From Ascarosepion bandense (Eukaryota > Mollusca > Cephalopoda > Sepiida > Sepiidae): DNA of 64,000 bases. Positions 63,919-64,000 of this stretch are shown piece after piece; the first letter of the stretch is position 1; each line of letters begins with the position of its first letter. The stretch lies in NCBI GenBank assembly GCA_037127315.1, contig JBBBDQ010001154.1, forward strand, positions 1,935,001 through 1,999,000, written 5' to 3'. Made by a program: the position numbers and the translations under genes. Below the pieces are notes generated by a model. The model saw only the letters and a list, made by a program, of their open reading frames with translations. It had not been told where the DNA came from and did no database searches.

Positions 63919-64000
63919 TGAATTTACTCGAGCCACAAGATTAGCAATTAGGTCCCACCCTTTTACTGTGAAACCAATAAAATATAAATGCAAATTCTAC
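63919..64000 (+). mobile_element. LINE C fragment running off the window
   Basis: Matches 52180-52262 (AGATTAGCAA, TAGGTCCCAC, TTTTACTGTGAAACC). Codes for the RT C-terminal stretch RLAIRSHPFTVKPIK; the rest lies beyond the window. Confidence 0.85.

Overview
This window is repeat-dense animal DNA with no host gene that I can support. Nearly every recognisable piece is a transposable element, an element remnant, a satellite or a microsatellite. The mix points to a cephalopod mollusc, most likely an octopus: tRNA-derived SINEs, long (TA)n and (CA)n tracts, Tx1-like LINEs, jockey/CR1-type LINEs, RTE remnants and Penelope-like elements (PLEs) with GIY-YIG endonucleases. That assignment is inference from repeat content. 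All long reading frames that make biological sense are reverse-transcriptase-encoding elements, and almost all are broken by frameshifts and stops.

Layout. 0-5.2 kb: an R1 repeat, a SINE and a decayed PLE (RT plus GIY-YIG) lying between inverted arms, with a hammerhead-like ribozyme in the left arm. 5.7-6.1 kb: a long fold-back enclosing a tRNA-Ser-like sequence. 7.1-17.6 kb: one ~10.5 kb satellite array with a ~26 bp monomer and recurring monomer blocks. 18-29 kb: SINEs, fold-backs, a pair of Tc1-like MITEs in opposite orientation, a second PLE destroyed by a minisatellite and a tandem duplication, structured tandem repeats, a 5S rRNA-like copy and a 5S-derived SINE. 29.7-43.1 kb: two Tx1-like LINEs joined head to tail, each junction marked by AGTGCGCTGCGCAGC or a variant of it. 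43.1-48.5 kb: SINEs, an RTE remnant and R1. 48.5-52.6 kb: a near-full-length jockey/CR1-type LINE. 52.6-64 kb: fold-backs, fragments of the same LINE (one with an uninterrupted 383-codon RT segment), a PLE fragment, more SINEs and a terminal-inverted-repeat element that ends the window.

The most interesting theme is a set of self-cleaving hammerhead ribozyme (HHR) motifs in several retroelement contexts. One short repeat family carries a tRNA-like pol III promoter upstream of an HHR and usually runs into a (TA)n tract (copies near 18.0, 47.0, 48.3, 62.5 and 62.7 kb). A second family has a near-perfect A/B box and the most complete HHR of the window (minus strand 56583-56625). Further HHRs lie in the PLE terminal arm (1284-1349, minus), in a fold-back at 54182-54250 (minus) and as a mirrored pair at 19811-19915. 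HHRs in PLEs and in small retroelements are established knowledge; the tRNA-head plus HHR arrangement and the mirrored pair here deserve a direct test.
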